A stretch of 64,000 nt of DNA from Saprospiraceae bacterium (GTDB lineage Bacteria > Bacteroidota > Bacteroidia > Chitinophagales > Saprospiraceae): positions 1 to 64,000 of the forward strand of contig JANQQI010000027.1 in assembly GCA_028285085.1 (NCBI GenBank), written 5' to 3'. The notes beneath the pieces were generated by a model. That model was given only the letters and a program-made list of their open reading frames with translations, made no database searches and had not been told where the DNA came from. Position 1 is the first letter of the stretch. Each line of letters begins with the position of its first letter. Shown here piece after piece: positions 34,964-44,123 of this stretch. A program made the translations under genes and the position numbers.

Positions 34964-35761
34964 ATGAAAAAAGTCTGGCTACCTATCTTATTTATGGTAA
35001 GCGTATTTGCGATCCTATGTTTTACGCAATGCGGCGTAAGTAAAATCCAATCTAGTTCTCGCCCGGTATCGCACGTGATCTGGGATAGTTTACTACAACA
35101 ATACGTTACTACATCCGGTGATGTCAATTACAATGGATTTATCCAGGATAGTACGAAGTTTAATCAATACTTGAACCTGTTGGGCAATAACCATCCAAAT
35201 GACCAAAACTGGAGTAGAGACGAACGATTAGCCTATTGGATCAATGCTTATAATGCCTATACGGTCAAAATTATCGTGGACCATTACCCTGTGGATGGAA
35301 TCAAAGATATTAAGCGAGGGATTCCTTTTGTCAATACCGTTTGGGATATCAAATTCATCAACATTGAAGATCAAACCTACGATCTGAATAATATTGAGCA
35401 CGGCATTATCCGTAAGCGATTTGAGGAGCCGCGGATTCACTTTGCGGTGAATTGTGCCTCGGTATCCTGCCCTCGTTTACGTAACGAGGCTTATACCGCC
35501 GAAAAGCTGGAGAAACAGCTCACGGATCAAGCGCGCTACTTCCTTCGCAATCCGGTCAAGAATCGGCTGAGTAATGATCAGCTTCAACTTTCAAAAATCT
35601 TTAAATGGTTCAGCGGAGATTTTAAAGATGGCGGATTTAAAGGTGTGCGTGATTTTGTACAGCAGTACGGCCCAGCTCACAGCCAAGATGCGGATATCAA
35701 ATATCTGGATTATGATTGGCGCTTAAATGACGGGCGGGCACAAGGCGCTACTACGGATTAG
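34964..35761 (+). CDS. DUF547 domain lipoprotein
   Basis: An N-terminal hydrophobic segment (VWLPILFMVSVFAILCFTQC) ends in a cysteine that could be lipidated, though the lipobox is imperfect. The DUF547 core follows: RLAYWINAYNAYTVKIIVDH, NNIEHGIIRKRF, and IHFAVNCASVSCPRLRNEAY with conserved Cys and His. The domain is widespread in Bacteroidota and cyanobacteria; no biochemical function is established, though conserved Cys/His and a papain-like fold have been suggested. 265 residues is normal length. It appears monocistronic and convergent with smpB. Confidence 0.85.
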   Translation: MKKVWLPILFMVSVFAILCFTQCGVSKIQSSSRPVSHVIWDSLLQQYVTTSGDVNYNGFIQDSTKFNQYLNLLGNNHPNDQNWSRDERLAYWINAYNAYTVKIIVDHYPVDGIKDIKRGIPFVNTVWDIKFINIEDQTYDLNNIEHGIIRKRFEEPRIHFAVNCASVSCPRLRNEAYTAEKLEKQLTDQARYFLRNPVKNRLSNDQLQLSKIFKWFSGDFKDGGFKGVRDFVQQYGPAHSQDADIKYLDYDWRLNDGRAQGATTD

Positions 35762-35797
35762 GAAAAGGACTGAATTAAATCATCTAGGTTTTGCCGT

Positions 35798-36262
35798 TTA
35801 ACGATACTTTTTCATGCGATCCATATCGCGTTTGAGATCGCGTTCTTTGATGGATTCCCGCTTATCGTAAGATTTTTTACCCTGGGCGAGAGCGATTTGG
35901 ACTTTAGCGAGGCCGCGTTCGGAGAGATGTAGATCGATGGGGACGATGGTGAAGCCTTTTTCTTTGACACGTTTTTCGAGCTTGCGGAGTTCTTGACGGC
36001 GGAGTAGTAGTTTGCGGGTACGTTTGGTCTCGTGGTTATTTTGATTCCCGAATTTATACTCTGCGATAAATAAATTTCGGATGTACAACTCACCATCCTT
36101 AAATTGACAAAAGGCCTCCTTGAGATTGGCATTACCTTCTCGGAGGGACTTGATCTCGGTGCCAGTTAAAAGAATCCCCGCTTCGAATTCCGCCAGAAAG
36201 TGGTATTCAAATTTTGCTCGTCGATTCGACACTAATACATTCTTATCTTTGTGCTTGGCCAT
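35798..36262 (-). CDS. smpB: SsrA-binding protein SmpB
   Basis: Full-length SmpB (154 residues): NRRAKFEYHFLAEFEAGILL, the GTEIKSLREG loop, YIRNLFIAEY and the basic C-terminal tail (GKKSYDKRESIKERDLKRDM). It binds tmRNA and the decoding centre of stalled ribosomes for trans-translation. No tmRNA gene is seen in the window. Transcribed alone, upstream of nothing obvious on its strand, convergent with the DUF547 gene. Confidence 0.97.
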   Translation of the reverse strand: MAKHKDKNVLVSNRRAKFEYHFLAEFEAGILLTGTEIKSLREGNANLKEAFCQFKDGELYIRNLFIAEYKFGNQNNHETKRTRKLLLRRQELRKLEKRVKEKGFTIVPIDLHLSERGLAKVQIALAQGKKSYDKRESIKERDLKRDMDRMKKYR

Positions 36263-36419
36263 AACGCTCTTGGACTAATATTACTTTATCCGCCCTACAA
36301 TTTTCCCGCCGCTTCGCAGCGGGCCCACGAAAATAGGGTAATTGTCGAGCAAAACATCATTAGGAACAAGCAAAGTGGCGAAAAGATTTCACTGCTCGGT
36401 CAAAAAACAGAAATTTTAA

Positions 36420-36734
36420 TCAGCGCAATTTTACGGCGGTACCGTAGGCCAGAATTTCGGAGCAGCCTTGCATCACCATGGCGGTTGTGAATCGGACGTT
36501 GATTACGGCATCCGCACCGAGCGATTCTGCATCGGCAACCATGCGGCCAATGGCTTGCTCGCGGGCGTCGGCCATGAGACGTGTATATTCGGAGATTTCA
36601 CCACCCACCAAGTTTTTTAAGCCCGCGAAAATATCGCGGCCAATGTTGCGCGCGCGTACTGTGCTGCCGCGAGCGATATCGATTACTTCGACGATTTCCC
36701 GGCCGGAAATAAAATCAGTATTGGAGATCAGCAT
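36420..36734 (-). CDS. YbjQ/UPF0145 family protein
   Basis: Complete YbjQ-type domain of 104 residues: SGREIVEVIDIARGSTVRAR, GGEISEYTRLMADAREQAIG, ESLGADAVINVRFTTAMVMQ and ILAYGTAVKL. Structures of relatives form homopentamers and are labelled heavy-metal-binding, but no function is proven. Small soluble protein. It lies downstream of the dipeptidyl-peptidase gene on the same strand, separated by a terminator, so it has its own promoter. Confidence 0.9.
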   Translation of the reverse strand: MLISNTDFISGREIVEVIDIARGSTVRARNIGRDIFAGLKNLVGGEISEYTRLMADAREQAIGRMVADAESLGADAVINVRFTTAMVMQGCSEILAYGTAVKLR

Positions 36735-36755
36735 AAATTGTTGCTTTAAGAGGTT

Positions 36756-36796
36756 AAAAAGGCGCCCGGCTGATGGCTGAAACCGACCGGCCGGGC
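36756..36796 (-). terminator. Terminator of the dipeptidyl peptidase gene
   Basis: On the minus strand GCCCGGC (36796-36790) pairs with GCCGGGC (36770-36764), followed by TTTTT at 36760-36756, 18 bases beyond the stop codon. Confidence 0.75.
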
Positions 36797-36813
36797 ATAG
36801 AAAGCAGAAATGA

Positions 36814-38985
36814 TTATAGGTTGTCCAACACGAAGTTGGTCATCTTTACATAAAGGTGATTGCGGGTGTTGCCACCATAGATGCCGTGGTTGCGGTTAGG
36901 GTAGAAGTAGGTGTCAAACTGTACGTTGGCATTGACCAAGGCATTCACCATTTCGGTAGTATTTTGGAAATGCACATTATCGTCGGCCATGCCGTGGACT
37001 AATAAAAAGCTCCCTTTAATGCGATCCGCGAAATACACCGGAGAGTTATCTCGATAGCCGTCTGGATTCTCTTTCTCCGTACGCATGTAACGCTCGGTAT
37101 AAATGGTGTCGTACCATTTCCAGTTTGTCACTGGCGCAACGGCAATAGCCGCTTTGAATACGTCATTTCCTTTGGATAGGCAAAGGGATGACATATAGCC
37201 ACCGTAGCTCCAACCAAAGATGCCGATGCGACTAGCGTCGACATAAGGCAAGCCACCGAGGTACTTGGCCGCTTCGATTTGATCTATGGTTTCGTATTTA
37301 CCAAGTTGGAGGTAGGTCATTTTCTTGAATTCCTGACCACGAGCACCGGTGCCACGGTTGTCGACACTCACGACGATGTAGCCTTTCTGGGCCAACATTT
37401 GGAACCACCAGTAATTAAAACCACCAAATTGATCTGCTGCCGTCTGGCTACCAGGGCCACCGTAGACATACATGAAAACCGGATACTCTTGGCTTTCATT
37501 AAAATTAGGTGGCTTGATCATGTAACCATTGAGCGATACTTTTTCGCTGGTTTCGAAAGAGAAAAACTCGACAGGCTGGGTATTGTACGTTTTCTGTAAA
37601 TCCGCTATTGCTTGATTGTCTTCGATAACTCGGATGACTTCTCCCGCCAGATTATAAACCGTGTAGGTGTTCGCCTGATTAGCAGTAGAATGCGTATTGA
37701 CGTAGTAATCGAAAGTACTGCTGAATTGAACATTGTTGGTACCTGTAGCGGGCGTCAGCAATTTTTTATCTTTTGCCCGAATATCAACGGAGTAAACCTG
37801 ACGTTCCAAAGGAGACTTCTCGGCTGCTTGATAAAACATCCGTTTTTTGTCTTCATCCCAACCGTAGAAATTAGTGACGTCAAATTCACCTTTCGTCAAT
37901 TGGCGTTTCATCTTACCGTCCATTTTGTAGAGGTAAATATGGTTGTAGCCATCTTGCTCACTGGTCCAGATGAAATGTTCTTTATCATCCAGGAACGTCA
38001 GATTATCGTGAATGTCAACGTAATAAGGATTGGTTTCTTTTAGCAAAAGAGACGTTTTCCCCGTCTTAGCATCAGCCAGTAATAGTTCCAAATCATTCTG
38101 GTGGCGATTCATACGGAATACGCATAACTGGTTAGGATCTTTGGTCCATTTGATGCGGGGGAAGTAAATATCGGTTTCATCACCAGTGGCGACTTTAATC
38201 GTTTTCCCGGAAGGGATATCGTAAATGTGGACAGTTACAATGGCGTTATCCTCTCCCACCTTTGGATATTTGAAAGAAATAGGTTCGGGATAAAGGCCAT
38301 CGCGGTATTCTTTCATGGTGAATTCTTTCACACGACTTTCGTCAAACCGAAGAAACGCCACTTTATTGCCGTCCGCGGACCATTCAAACGCCCGATCAAA
38401 ACTAAATTCTTCTTCGTAGACCCAGTCGGCGCCACCATTTATAATATGATTGTATTTTCCATCGGAAGTAATGCGAGTGACTTTTTCACTTTTCAAACTT
38501 TTAACGTAAAGGTCATTTTTGTAAAAAAAGGTCACCTTATTCGCGCTCGGTGAGAACAGAGCATAACGCTGCTTGCCTTCCTCAAAAAGCGTGATCAATT
38601 TTTCGCTTTTTCGATCCCAGATATAAAAATGGGCGCGTGAAGAGTGGCGATAGATCGATTCCACATCCGTTTCGATCATAATTTTACTCTCATCATCACT
38701 AAAGTGATAACTACTAATTTGACCACTGAAATTAGGATTGTTTTTGACTTCGCTCGCACTGAATAACACCTTAGATAACTCACCGGTGGTTAGATCATAC
38801 TGTCTAATTTCGTTATCTTCAAGTCGGGTATAATGTTTGCCATCATTTTGGAAATTGAAACCGGGGACAAAGCGAGGGTAGAAAGTATACTTTTGCCAGA
38901 TGTCTTCCACCGTGATCTCCTGTTGGGCGAATAATACACTGGTCAGGCTCCCGCAAATGATCAGCAATAAGAGTTTGATTTTCAT
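36814..38985 (-). CDS. Dipeptidyl peptidase IV (S9B family)
   Basis: Signal peptide (IKLLLLIICGSLTSVLFAQ), then the eight-bladed DPPIV N-terminal propeller including the substrate-binding pair in DWVYEEEF (double Glu), then the alpha/beta-hydrolase domain with catalytic Ser593 (GIFGWSYGG), Asp668 (GMADDNVHF) and His700 (NRNHGIYGG). 723 residues is the usual length. It removes X-Pro or X-Ala dipeptides from peptides in the periplasm and is often essential for asaccharolytic growth in the phylum. All catalytic residues are intact. A terminator follows; the 391-bp region upstream separates it from the divergent five-gene operon. Confidence 0.95.
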   Translation of the reverse strand: MKIKLLLLIICGSLTSVLFAQQEITVEDIWQKYTFYPRFVPGFNFQNDGKHYTRLEDNEIRQYDLTTGELSKVLFSASEVKNNPNFSGQISSYHFSDDESKIMIETDVESIYRHSSRAHFYIWDRKSEKLITLFEEGKQRYALFSPSANKVTFFYKNDLYVKSLKSEKVTRITSDGKYNHIINGGADWVYEEEFSFDRAFEWSADGNKVAFLRFDESRVKEFTMKEYRDGLYPEPISFKYPKVGEDNAIVTVHIYDIPSGKTIKVATGDETDIYFPRIKWTKDPNQLCVFRMNRHQNDLELLLADAKTGKTSLLLKETNPYYVDIHDNLTFLDDKEHFIWTSEQDGYNHIYLYKMDGKMKRQLTKGEFDVTNFYGWDEDKKRMFYQAAEKSPLERQVYSVDIRAKDKKLLTPATGTNNVQFSSTFDYYVNTHSTANQANTYTVYNLAGEVIRVIEDNQAIADLQKTYNTQPVEFFSFETSEKVSLNGYMIKPPNFNESQEYPVFMYVYGGPGSQTAADQFGGFNYWWFQMLAQKGYIVVSVDNRGTGARGQEFKKMTYLQLGKYETIDQIEAAKYLGGLPYVDASRIGIFGWSYGGYMSSLCLSKGNDVFKAAIAVAPVTNWKWYDTIYTERYMRTEKENPDGYRDNSPVYFADRIKGSFLLVHGMADDNVHFQNTTEMVNALVNANVQFDTYFYPNRNHGIYGGNTRNHLYVKMTNFVLDNL

Positions 38986-39376
38986 GTAATAATCGATTTT
39001 AATGCTTTGAAAAGGTTAGGGACCAAACGTGAACGGTTAGTATTCTTTTTAGACCATAAAATTTTCAAAGACGGTTCATTTTTAAAAAATAATTGAAATA
39101 TTGTAACAAAACGGTTTTCAATTTCGTGGAACGAAAAGTACAACTGAAACTAATAGCTGATCCTATTCATTCAGTTCGTATCGACTGACGACGAGGCGAT
39201 TGAAATGCCCGAAAATTTGTTAGATCGATAGCCTTACGCCCACACACGCTAACTTCACATCCGATTTTGCTACTACAAAAGTGGCTTGAAATTTAGAAAA
39301 TTTAAGTCTGACTAGATAAAGTTTTAAACTTTTTACACCAAGTGTAGTCAAATAAAGACTAAAAAATTGAAACCCT
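38986..39376. other. Divergent promoter region, no gene seen
   Basis: AT-rich 391-bp gap between dipeptidyl peptidase (minus) and the lipoprotein operon (plus). I find no coding frame and no clear match to the phylum's promoter consensus on either strand. Confidence 0.5.
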
Positions 39377-40276
39377 ATGCGTCTAGCCATACCCCTGAGT
39401 GCCGTTGTTGTATGTCTATGCTTTGCGTGCACCACAAAAGAAACCATCTATGAGACGGAACCAACCAACGTGATCATCGATGACAATACCCCTCCTCCTT
39501 ACGAACAGGTAACCACCGTTCAAATCCAAAATTACATCAATAAAGTCTATATCGACCTGCTAGGTCGTGAACCACTGGACAGTGAATTGGCGGATGATAC
39601 GGAGCTGCTGAAGAGTAATAATCTGAGCGATGCAGCCCGGGAATCCCTACTTACTGAGTTGATGCAAGAGAGTAATTATTATGCTCGCTTATATGAGATT
39701 TACACCGGCGCTTACCTTAACGGAGCGGATGATGTCGATATCACGGAACGCCTGCAAACCTATATTTTTCTGGAACAGCAAGCACAGCAGCAAGGTGATT
39801 ACCTGACCGCTCAGGTGTTGCAATTTGAAATTAGCCGGCTAACGGACTTGCAAGCTGCAATCGGGGATTATGAGGATGGCGAGATTGATATTAGTGAATT
39901 CATGAGTCGAATCTGTAATAATGACATTTATGAAGAGATCAATATGGGAAGTGAAAACTTTGTATTGGCTTGCTTCGAGAACTTTCTCAAGCGCTTCCCC
40001 ACAGAAACCGAGCTTGCTGCAGGAATCACAATGGTGGACGGATTTTCGGCTCAACTGCTGCTGAAGGATGGCACCAGCAAGCTGGATTTTTTACGCATCA
40101 TAACGACTACACCAGAATTTTTTGAAGGCTTAGCTGTCGACGTTTACCAACAATTGTTGGCGCGCTTACCAGATTCGGAAGAAATGACTGACGCTACTCT
40201 GATGTTGGGGGACGATCGCGATTACCAAGCCCTCCAACGCGTTATTTTGAAAAGTGAAGAGTATGCAGGTTTCTAA
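39377..40276 (+). CDS. Lipoprotein with DUF4214-like helical repeats (operon gene 1)
   Basis: Lipoprotein signal with Cys18 (VVVCLCFAC). The rest is helical with sequence resembling DUF4214-type repeats: INKVYIDLLGREPLDSELAD near residue 55, a second VLACFENFLKRFPTETELAA and a third VDVYQQLLARLPDSEEM. Family identity is tentative; relatives occur as uncharacterised lipoproteins. It opens a five-gene cluster whose genes are separated by 5 to 47 bases, so it is co-expressed with a second helical lipoprotein and an exported phosphatase-fold protein. Function unknown. Confidence 0.7.
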   Translation: MRLAIPLSAVVVCLCFACTTKETIYETEPTNVIIDDNTPPPYEQVTTVQIQNYINKVYIDLLGREPLDSELADDTELLKSNNLSDAARESLLTELMQESNYYARLYEIYTGAYLNGADDVDITERLQTYIFLEQQAQQQGDYLTAQVLQFEISRLTDLQAAIGDYEDGEIDISEFMSRICNNDIYEEINMGSENFVLACFENFLKRFPTETELAAGITMVDGFSAQLLLKDGTSKLDFLRIITTTPEFFEGLAVDVYQQLLARLPDSEEMTDATLMLGDDRDYQALQRVILKSEEYAGF

Positions 40277-40298
40277 AATTCGTATTAAATCAAAGAAA

Positions 40299-40811
40299 AT
40301 GAAAACACGTTTCCTTCTCCCATTACTGGTTTTGCTAAGTATGGCCGCCTGCAAAACCGAAACCGAGGTGATCAAAGAACCTTCCGTCAATGCTTATATC
40401 TACGATGTGGATGCGGAAGATTTGTACCAATCTAATGCCGAAAAGAACAAGCAAAAAAGCGCTGAGCAATATATTTCGATTCTCTATGCGAATCTATTTC
40501 AATCAACGGTACCTCAGGGTGACTTGGCGGATCTCGGCGAAATTCGCAAAGCCATCGGTGACAAACAAATGGCCGATGAACTGATCCTCAATGCTTTTGT
40601 CAACGATGGTTCGGTATCCATTCCTTCGAATGCAGAGATGCGAGCCGATATTGAAGCCTTTGTGCAGGAAACCTATCTACGCTTTTTCCTGCGAGAGCCT
40701 ACAGCTTACGAAATCTTCGAGCTGAAAGCGGAGATTGAAGAAGATCCCGATTTGACGCCCGAACTGATTTATCAGGCCTTTGCCTTATCCAACGAATACA
40801 AGTTTTACTAG
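40299..40811 (+). CDS. Lipoprotein, shortened relative of gene 1 (operon gene 2)
   Basis: ATG 40299 gives a clean lipoprotein signal (FLLPLLVLLSMAAC, Cys18), whereas the frame extends to a GTG at 40254 inside the previous gene. The body shows the same YISILYANLFQSTVP and ETYLRFFLREPTAYEIFELK pattern of helical pairs seen in gene 1, plus the final ALSNEYKFY similar to gene 1's LKSEEYAGF. I therefore read genes 1 and 2 as related by duplication and divergence. No known function. Confidence 0.7.
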   Translation: MKTRFLLPLLVLLSMAACKTETEVIKEPSVNAYIYDVDAEDLYQSNAEKNKQKSAEQYISILYANLFQSTVPQGDLADLGEIRKAIGDKQMADELILNAFVNDGSVSIPSNAEMRADIEAFVQETYLRFFLREPTAYEIFELKAEIEEDPDLTPELIYQAFALSNEYKFY

Positions 40812-40858
40812 GCCTTGTTCGTGCCATCTTATTAAAAGAACTTCCTAAACTATATCCG

Positions 40859-42193
40859 ATGAAAAGAAGACATTTCCTCAAGAAAGCAGCCTTAGGCACT
40901 ATGGCCGGAGTGACTGCACCATATATTTTGCCGGCCGGCCGGTTATTTGCCGCTACCGGTGCGCGCGTGGCAAATCATGTCGTTTTTGTACTTTTTGCCG
41001 GAGGGATTCGGCAGCAAGAATCTGTAGATCAGCAATATTTAGCGAACCAAGGCCTGCCCACCCAGGGGAATATCATGCTCAATATGCTGGAAGGGGCTGC
41101 ACCAAGCAGTAATTTACTCTTTAATCTTTGGTCTCCGATCGGAGGACAATCACCTTTGAGTCAGCAAGGTACCTTGTTCAAGGAGGTACGTTACAGCGAA
41201 GGACCAACCGGCCACTTCAACGGGCATACCGTAGCGATGACTGGTCGGTATACCGAAACGGGCCTTAATCTTAACGTCAATCCGACCTGGCCGACCATTT
41301 TTGAATACTATCGCAAGCATTCCGACCCAGCGAAAAGTGCCATTAATGCCTGGTGGATTTCGGAAGGACTCGGGCCGTATCCGTCTTTGAATTACAGCAG
41401 TAATCCTAGCTACGGTCCGCAATACGGTGCGAATTATCTCCGACCAGCTTCTATCCTGGGCGATGCCGGACAATCGCAATTTTCGAATGCCGTCAGCTAT
41501 CAGCCGGATGATGTATCGCGCATCAATAAGGTTAAAGCGCTGCTCGATAAAAATTTCATGCGTGATGCAGATGATTTGCCTGGTATCCAGAATACGGCCG
41601 AGAACCGCGAAGCCATTAAGAACTTTAAACTGGACATACTGAATAGTGTCTCGACTAACCAATTGGAAGTAGCTACGCCAAATAGTGATTATAATTTGTT
41701 GACGGGAGATTTGATTAACGTTTCAGCAGCTTGGCAGGTGTTGGATCGCTTTGCTCCGGAGTTGACCGTAATCAATACGACGAACTTGGATATTTGCCAC
41801 GATAATTTCACGCTCTATCTTGATTTCTTGCACCGTGCGGATTATGGCATCGGTTGGTTATGGAATAAAATTCAGAGCCATCCGATCCTGGCTAATGATA
41901 CCATTATGATTTGTATGCCGGAGCACGGCCGAAATTTAGCCTCCAATAATTTGACGGACCAGAATGGTCTCGGCGCTTACGATCATACCAGCGACGAAAA
42001 TTCACGCCGCCTGTTTACCATGATCGTTGGGCCGTCCGATAAAGTGCAGCAAAATCAGACGTTAGGTACGCCCGGTAATCCGGCTGCGGAATCCATTGAC
42101 GTTATTCCAACGATTGCGCACATTCTGGGCTTCCACGATGATATTCCCGCAGGCTTTTTGCCCGGGCGGGTATTGGAAGAAGCCTTTGTCTAA
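40859..42193 (+). CDS. Twin-arginine-exported alkaline-phosphatase-fold protein (DUF1501-like, operon gene 3)
   Basis: A Tat signal is present (MKRRHFLKKAALGTMAG, then the hydrophobic and cleavage region APYILPAGRLFAATG). The 444-residue body has alkaline-phosphatase-superfamily features: the opening VVFVLFAGGIRQQESV, a GHFNGHTVAMTGRYTETG segment, TIMICMPEHGRN and, near the C-terminus, AYDHTSDENSRRLFTMIVGP with IDVIPTIAHILG. These correspond to metal-binding and closing strands in DUF1501/sulfatase-like proteins. Export folded through Tat fits a metalloenzyme or cofactor binding. Neighbouring lipoproteins probably anchor or assist it. Substrate unknown. Confidence 0.7.
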   Translation: MKRRHFLKKAALGTMAGVTAPYILPAGRLFAATGARVANHVVFVLFAGGIRQQESVDQQYLANQGLPTQGNIMLNMLEGAAPSSNLLFNLWSPIGGQSPLSQQGTLFKEVRYSEGPTGHFNGHTVAMTGRYTETGLNLNVNPTWPTIFEYYRKHSDPAKSAINAWWISEGLGPYPSLNYSSNPSYGPQYGANYLRPASILGDAGQSQFSNAVSYQPDDVSRINKVKALLDKNFMRDADDLPGIQNTAENREAIKNFKLDILNSVSTNQLEVATPNSDYNLLTGDLINVSAAWQVLDRFAPELTVINTTNLDICHDNFTLYLDFLHRADYGIGWLWNKIQSHPILANDTIMICMPEHGRNLASNNLTDQNGLGAYDHTSDENSRRLFTMIVGPSDKVQQNQTLGTPGNPAAESIDVIPTIAHILGFHDDIPAGFLPGRVLEEAFV

Positions 42194-42214
42194 AGAACCA
42201 GAAACCACTATTTT

Positions 42215-43210
42215 ATGCGAAATATTAGCCTCACCATATTAGCAGCCATGTTGTTCTTCGTCGCTTGCAAAGATAGTATGACGGAAACAACGCTGGAACT
42301 ACCCGATGCGCCATTCAATCCTTTTGATACCATTCAGTACGATCAAAATGTGATCCCGGAAATTCCGGTGGATTCGAATACCTTTTTGGGTTTGCACACT
42401 TATGTATTTAATCCGAGTTGTAATCAACCGGCTTGCCACGATGGAACTTTTGAACCTGATTTTAGAACCGTACAAAGCGCTTATAACACTCTGGTTTTGC
42501 ATCCGGTCAAGAAGAATTTCCCCGTTGACCCGGTGTCTTATCGCGTAACGCCCGGTGATCCTCAGCAATCGATGATGTATCGCCGGATCACGGAGCATAA
42601 TCCACCTAATTTTGAGCGGATGCCATCCAGTGGTAATCCTTTGCCGGATAATCTGGTCCAACTGATTGAAAATTGGATTTTGGATGGGGCCCGCGATATC
42701 TACGGCAATCTGCCGATGCCGACTAGTCCTCAGCCGAGTTGTTTCGGCTTACTAGCCACGCTACCAGATAATAATGATATCAGGGTAGATACGATCCGAG
42801 GCGATTTCCCTTTTAATCCATTCATTGCGCCAGCTGATCAAACGCTGCGCTTGTCTTTCATTTATCTGGATGCGACGCCGGCAGGAGATACCATCTTCGG
42901 GAATGAACTGGGGCATAATACGATACGCCTGTCTACAGATCCTTTTGGTTTTGATAATGCCATTGAATTGAATATGAACGTGCCCTTTATACCGGAATTA
43001 GTCGCCTCGGCTTTTAGTCAACCTTTGGCCTTTCCTGTACCGTATTATCAAAATATTACGTTCAATCCTGCCGACTATGGATTTGAAACGGGTGATTTAG
43101 TGTATATGAGGACTTATGTGCGGGACTCTGACCATAATGAACCGACGGAGATTCCAGCAACGGGCGCTCAATTCTTTTTACAAACCTACTTTTCCTTCAT
43201 AATCCAATAA
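42215..43210 (+). CDS. Cytochrome-c-like lipoprotein with CX4CH motif (operon gene 4)
   Basis: Lipoprotein signal (TILAAMLFFVAC, Cys18). Residues around 69-75 read SCNQPACHDG, a Cys-X4-Cys-His variant of the haem c motif, inside a c-type-cytochrome-like segment; PGDPQQSMMYRRITEHNPPN and RMPSSGNPLPDNLVQLIENW follow, where the methionine before the proline-rich loop could be the sixth haem ligand. The second half is a beta-sandwich-like region. Such lipoproteins in Bacteroidota are often annotated only as hypothetical. Whether haem is actually attached to a CX4CH site is unproven. Confidence 0.65.
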   Translation: MRNISLTILAAMLFFVACKDSMTETTLELPDAPFNPFDTIQYDQNVIPEIPVDSNTFLGLHTYVFNPSCNQPACHDGTFEPDFRTVQSAYNTLVLHPVKKNFPVDPVSYRVTPGDPQQSMMYRRITEHNPPNFERMPSSGNPLPDNLVQLIENWILDGARDIYGNLPMPTSPQPSCFGLLATLPDNNDIRVDTIRGDFPFNPFIAPADQTLRLSFIYLDATPAGDTIFGNELGHNTIRLSTDPFGFDNAIELNMNVPFIPELVASAFSQPLAFPVPYYQNITFNPADYGFETGDLVYMRTYVRDSDHNEPTEIPATGAQFFLQTYFSFIIQ

Positions 43211-43215
43211 TTGAT

Positions 43216-43701
43216 ATGAGCATGCGACATTTTTTGCTGGGCTGTAGTTTGCTATTTTTCTTAGCAGCTTGCACCAAAGACAAAGAAAGCTTCATTGAAG
43301 GTGATCCATTGCCCGAAATCGGTGAAGCTCCTGTGATTGAGTTATTGGAAGTGACTCCTACTACAGTGGTGGAATATCAGGACTCTATTGCCTTTACCAT
43401 TAGCTATTTGGATGGTGACGGTGATTTAGGCACAGATGATCCCGACAAGACCTCGATCTCTCTGGTTGATAATCGAGATGCAGACTTGCTGGTTTTTGAT
43501 TACCACCTGTCTCCACGTACGCCGAGCGGCAGTGAATTGGCTATTCAAGGTGAGCTAACCATTGTTTTAGCAAATACGATCTTGTTAGATAATAGTAATG
43601 ACGAAGAGACGACGACTTTTACCCTTACTCTGACAGATCGAGCGGGTAATATGAGTAATGCGGTGACTACGGAAACGATTACGATTAAGGCCGAGGAATA
43701 G
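43216..43701 (+). CDS. Lipoprotein with Ig-like fold (operon gene 5)
   Basis: Lipoprotein signal (FLLGCSLLFFLAAC, Cys19). The 140-residue mature part is a beta-sandwich, with YQDSIAFTISYLDGDGDLGT (Asp/Gly-rich, probably calcium-binding) and DRAGNMSNAVTTETITI. It starts five bases after gene 4. The predicted fold and size fit a surface or binding module for the other operon products. No family name recognised. Confidence 0.7.
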   Translation: MSMRHFLLGCSLLFFLAACTKDKESFIEGDPLPEIGEAPVIELLEVTPTTVVEYQDSIAFTISYLDGDGDLGTDDPDKTSISLVDNRDADLLVFDYHLSPRTPSGSELAIQGELTIVLANTILLDNSNDEETTTFTLTLTDRAGNMSNAVTTETITIKAEE

Positions 43702-44123
43702 GGGAAGTATTAATATAATAGTGTAGAGGGAAGTAGTGTACGAATTTATGCACTTGGTAGTTCCTTTTTGCGGAAAAGGTAAAAAATGGGCTTTGGGGTG
43801 GGACCCACCCGCTGTTCCGCCGCCGCCGACCGAGCAGGTCGCAATTGCATGGATAGCATAGCTCACCAGTCTTTACCAGTAGCATTTTATGGTAAATAGC
43901 AACACTTTGTTCGTTTTGGCCAAAAGACAGTTGGTGCGTTACTATCTATAGATTCCGGAGAAGGGCAAATTCCATAAATCGGGCTGAGAAATTGTAGAAC
44001 TAGTTTTTATTTTGTCTTTTAGGCGACATTTTGAGGGCGATGATCGGCTTCCCAAGAAGATTAAATTATCGAATTCGAATAATCAACCCTTTCAATTACC
44101 CACTGCTTCTTACTTCTACGGGT
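43702..44123. other. Convergent intergenic region with GC-rich palindromes
   Basis: No gene is seen. It has CCTTTT/AAAAGG (43763-43779), the palindrome GGGTGGG-A-CCCACCC (43796-43810) and a CCGCCGCCG tract. These could end both converging transcripts or be a short interspersed repeat. Confidence 0.4.

Noticed and set aside
43585..43885. Small minus-strand frames across the convergent gap downstream of the operon
   Set aside because: Overlap the end of a real lipoprotein gene, no recognisable signal or domain, and GC-rich palindromes explain the open frames.
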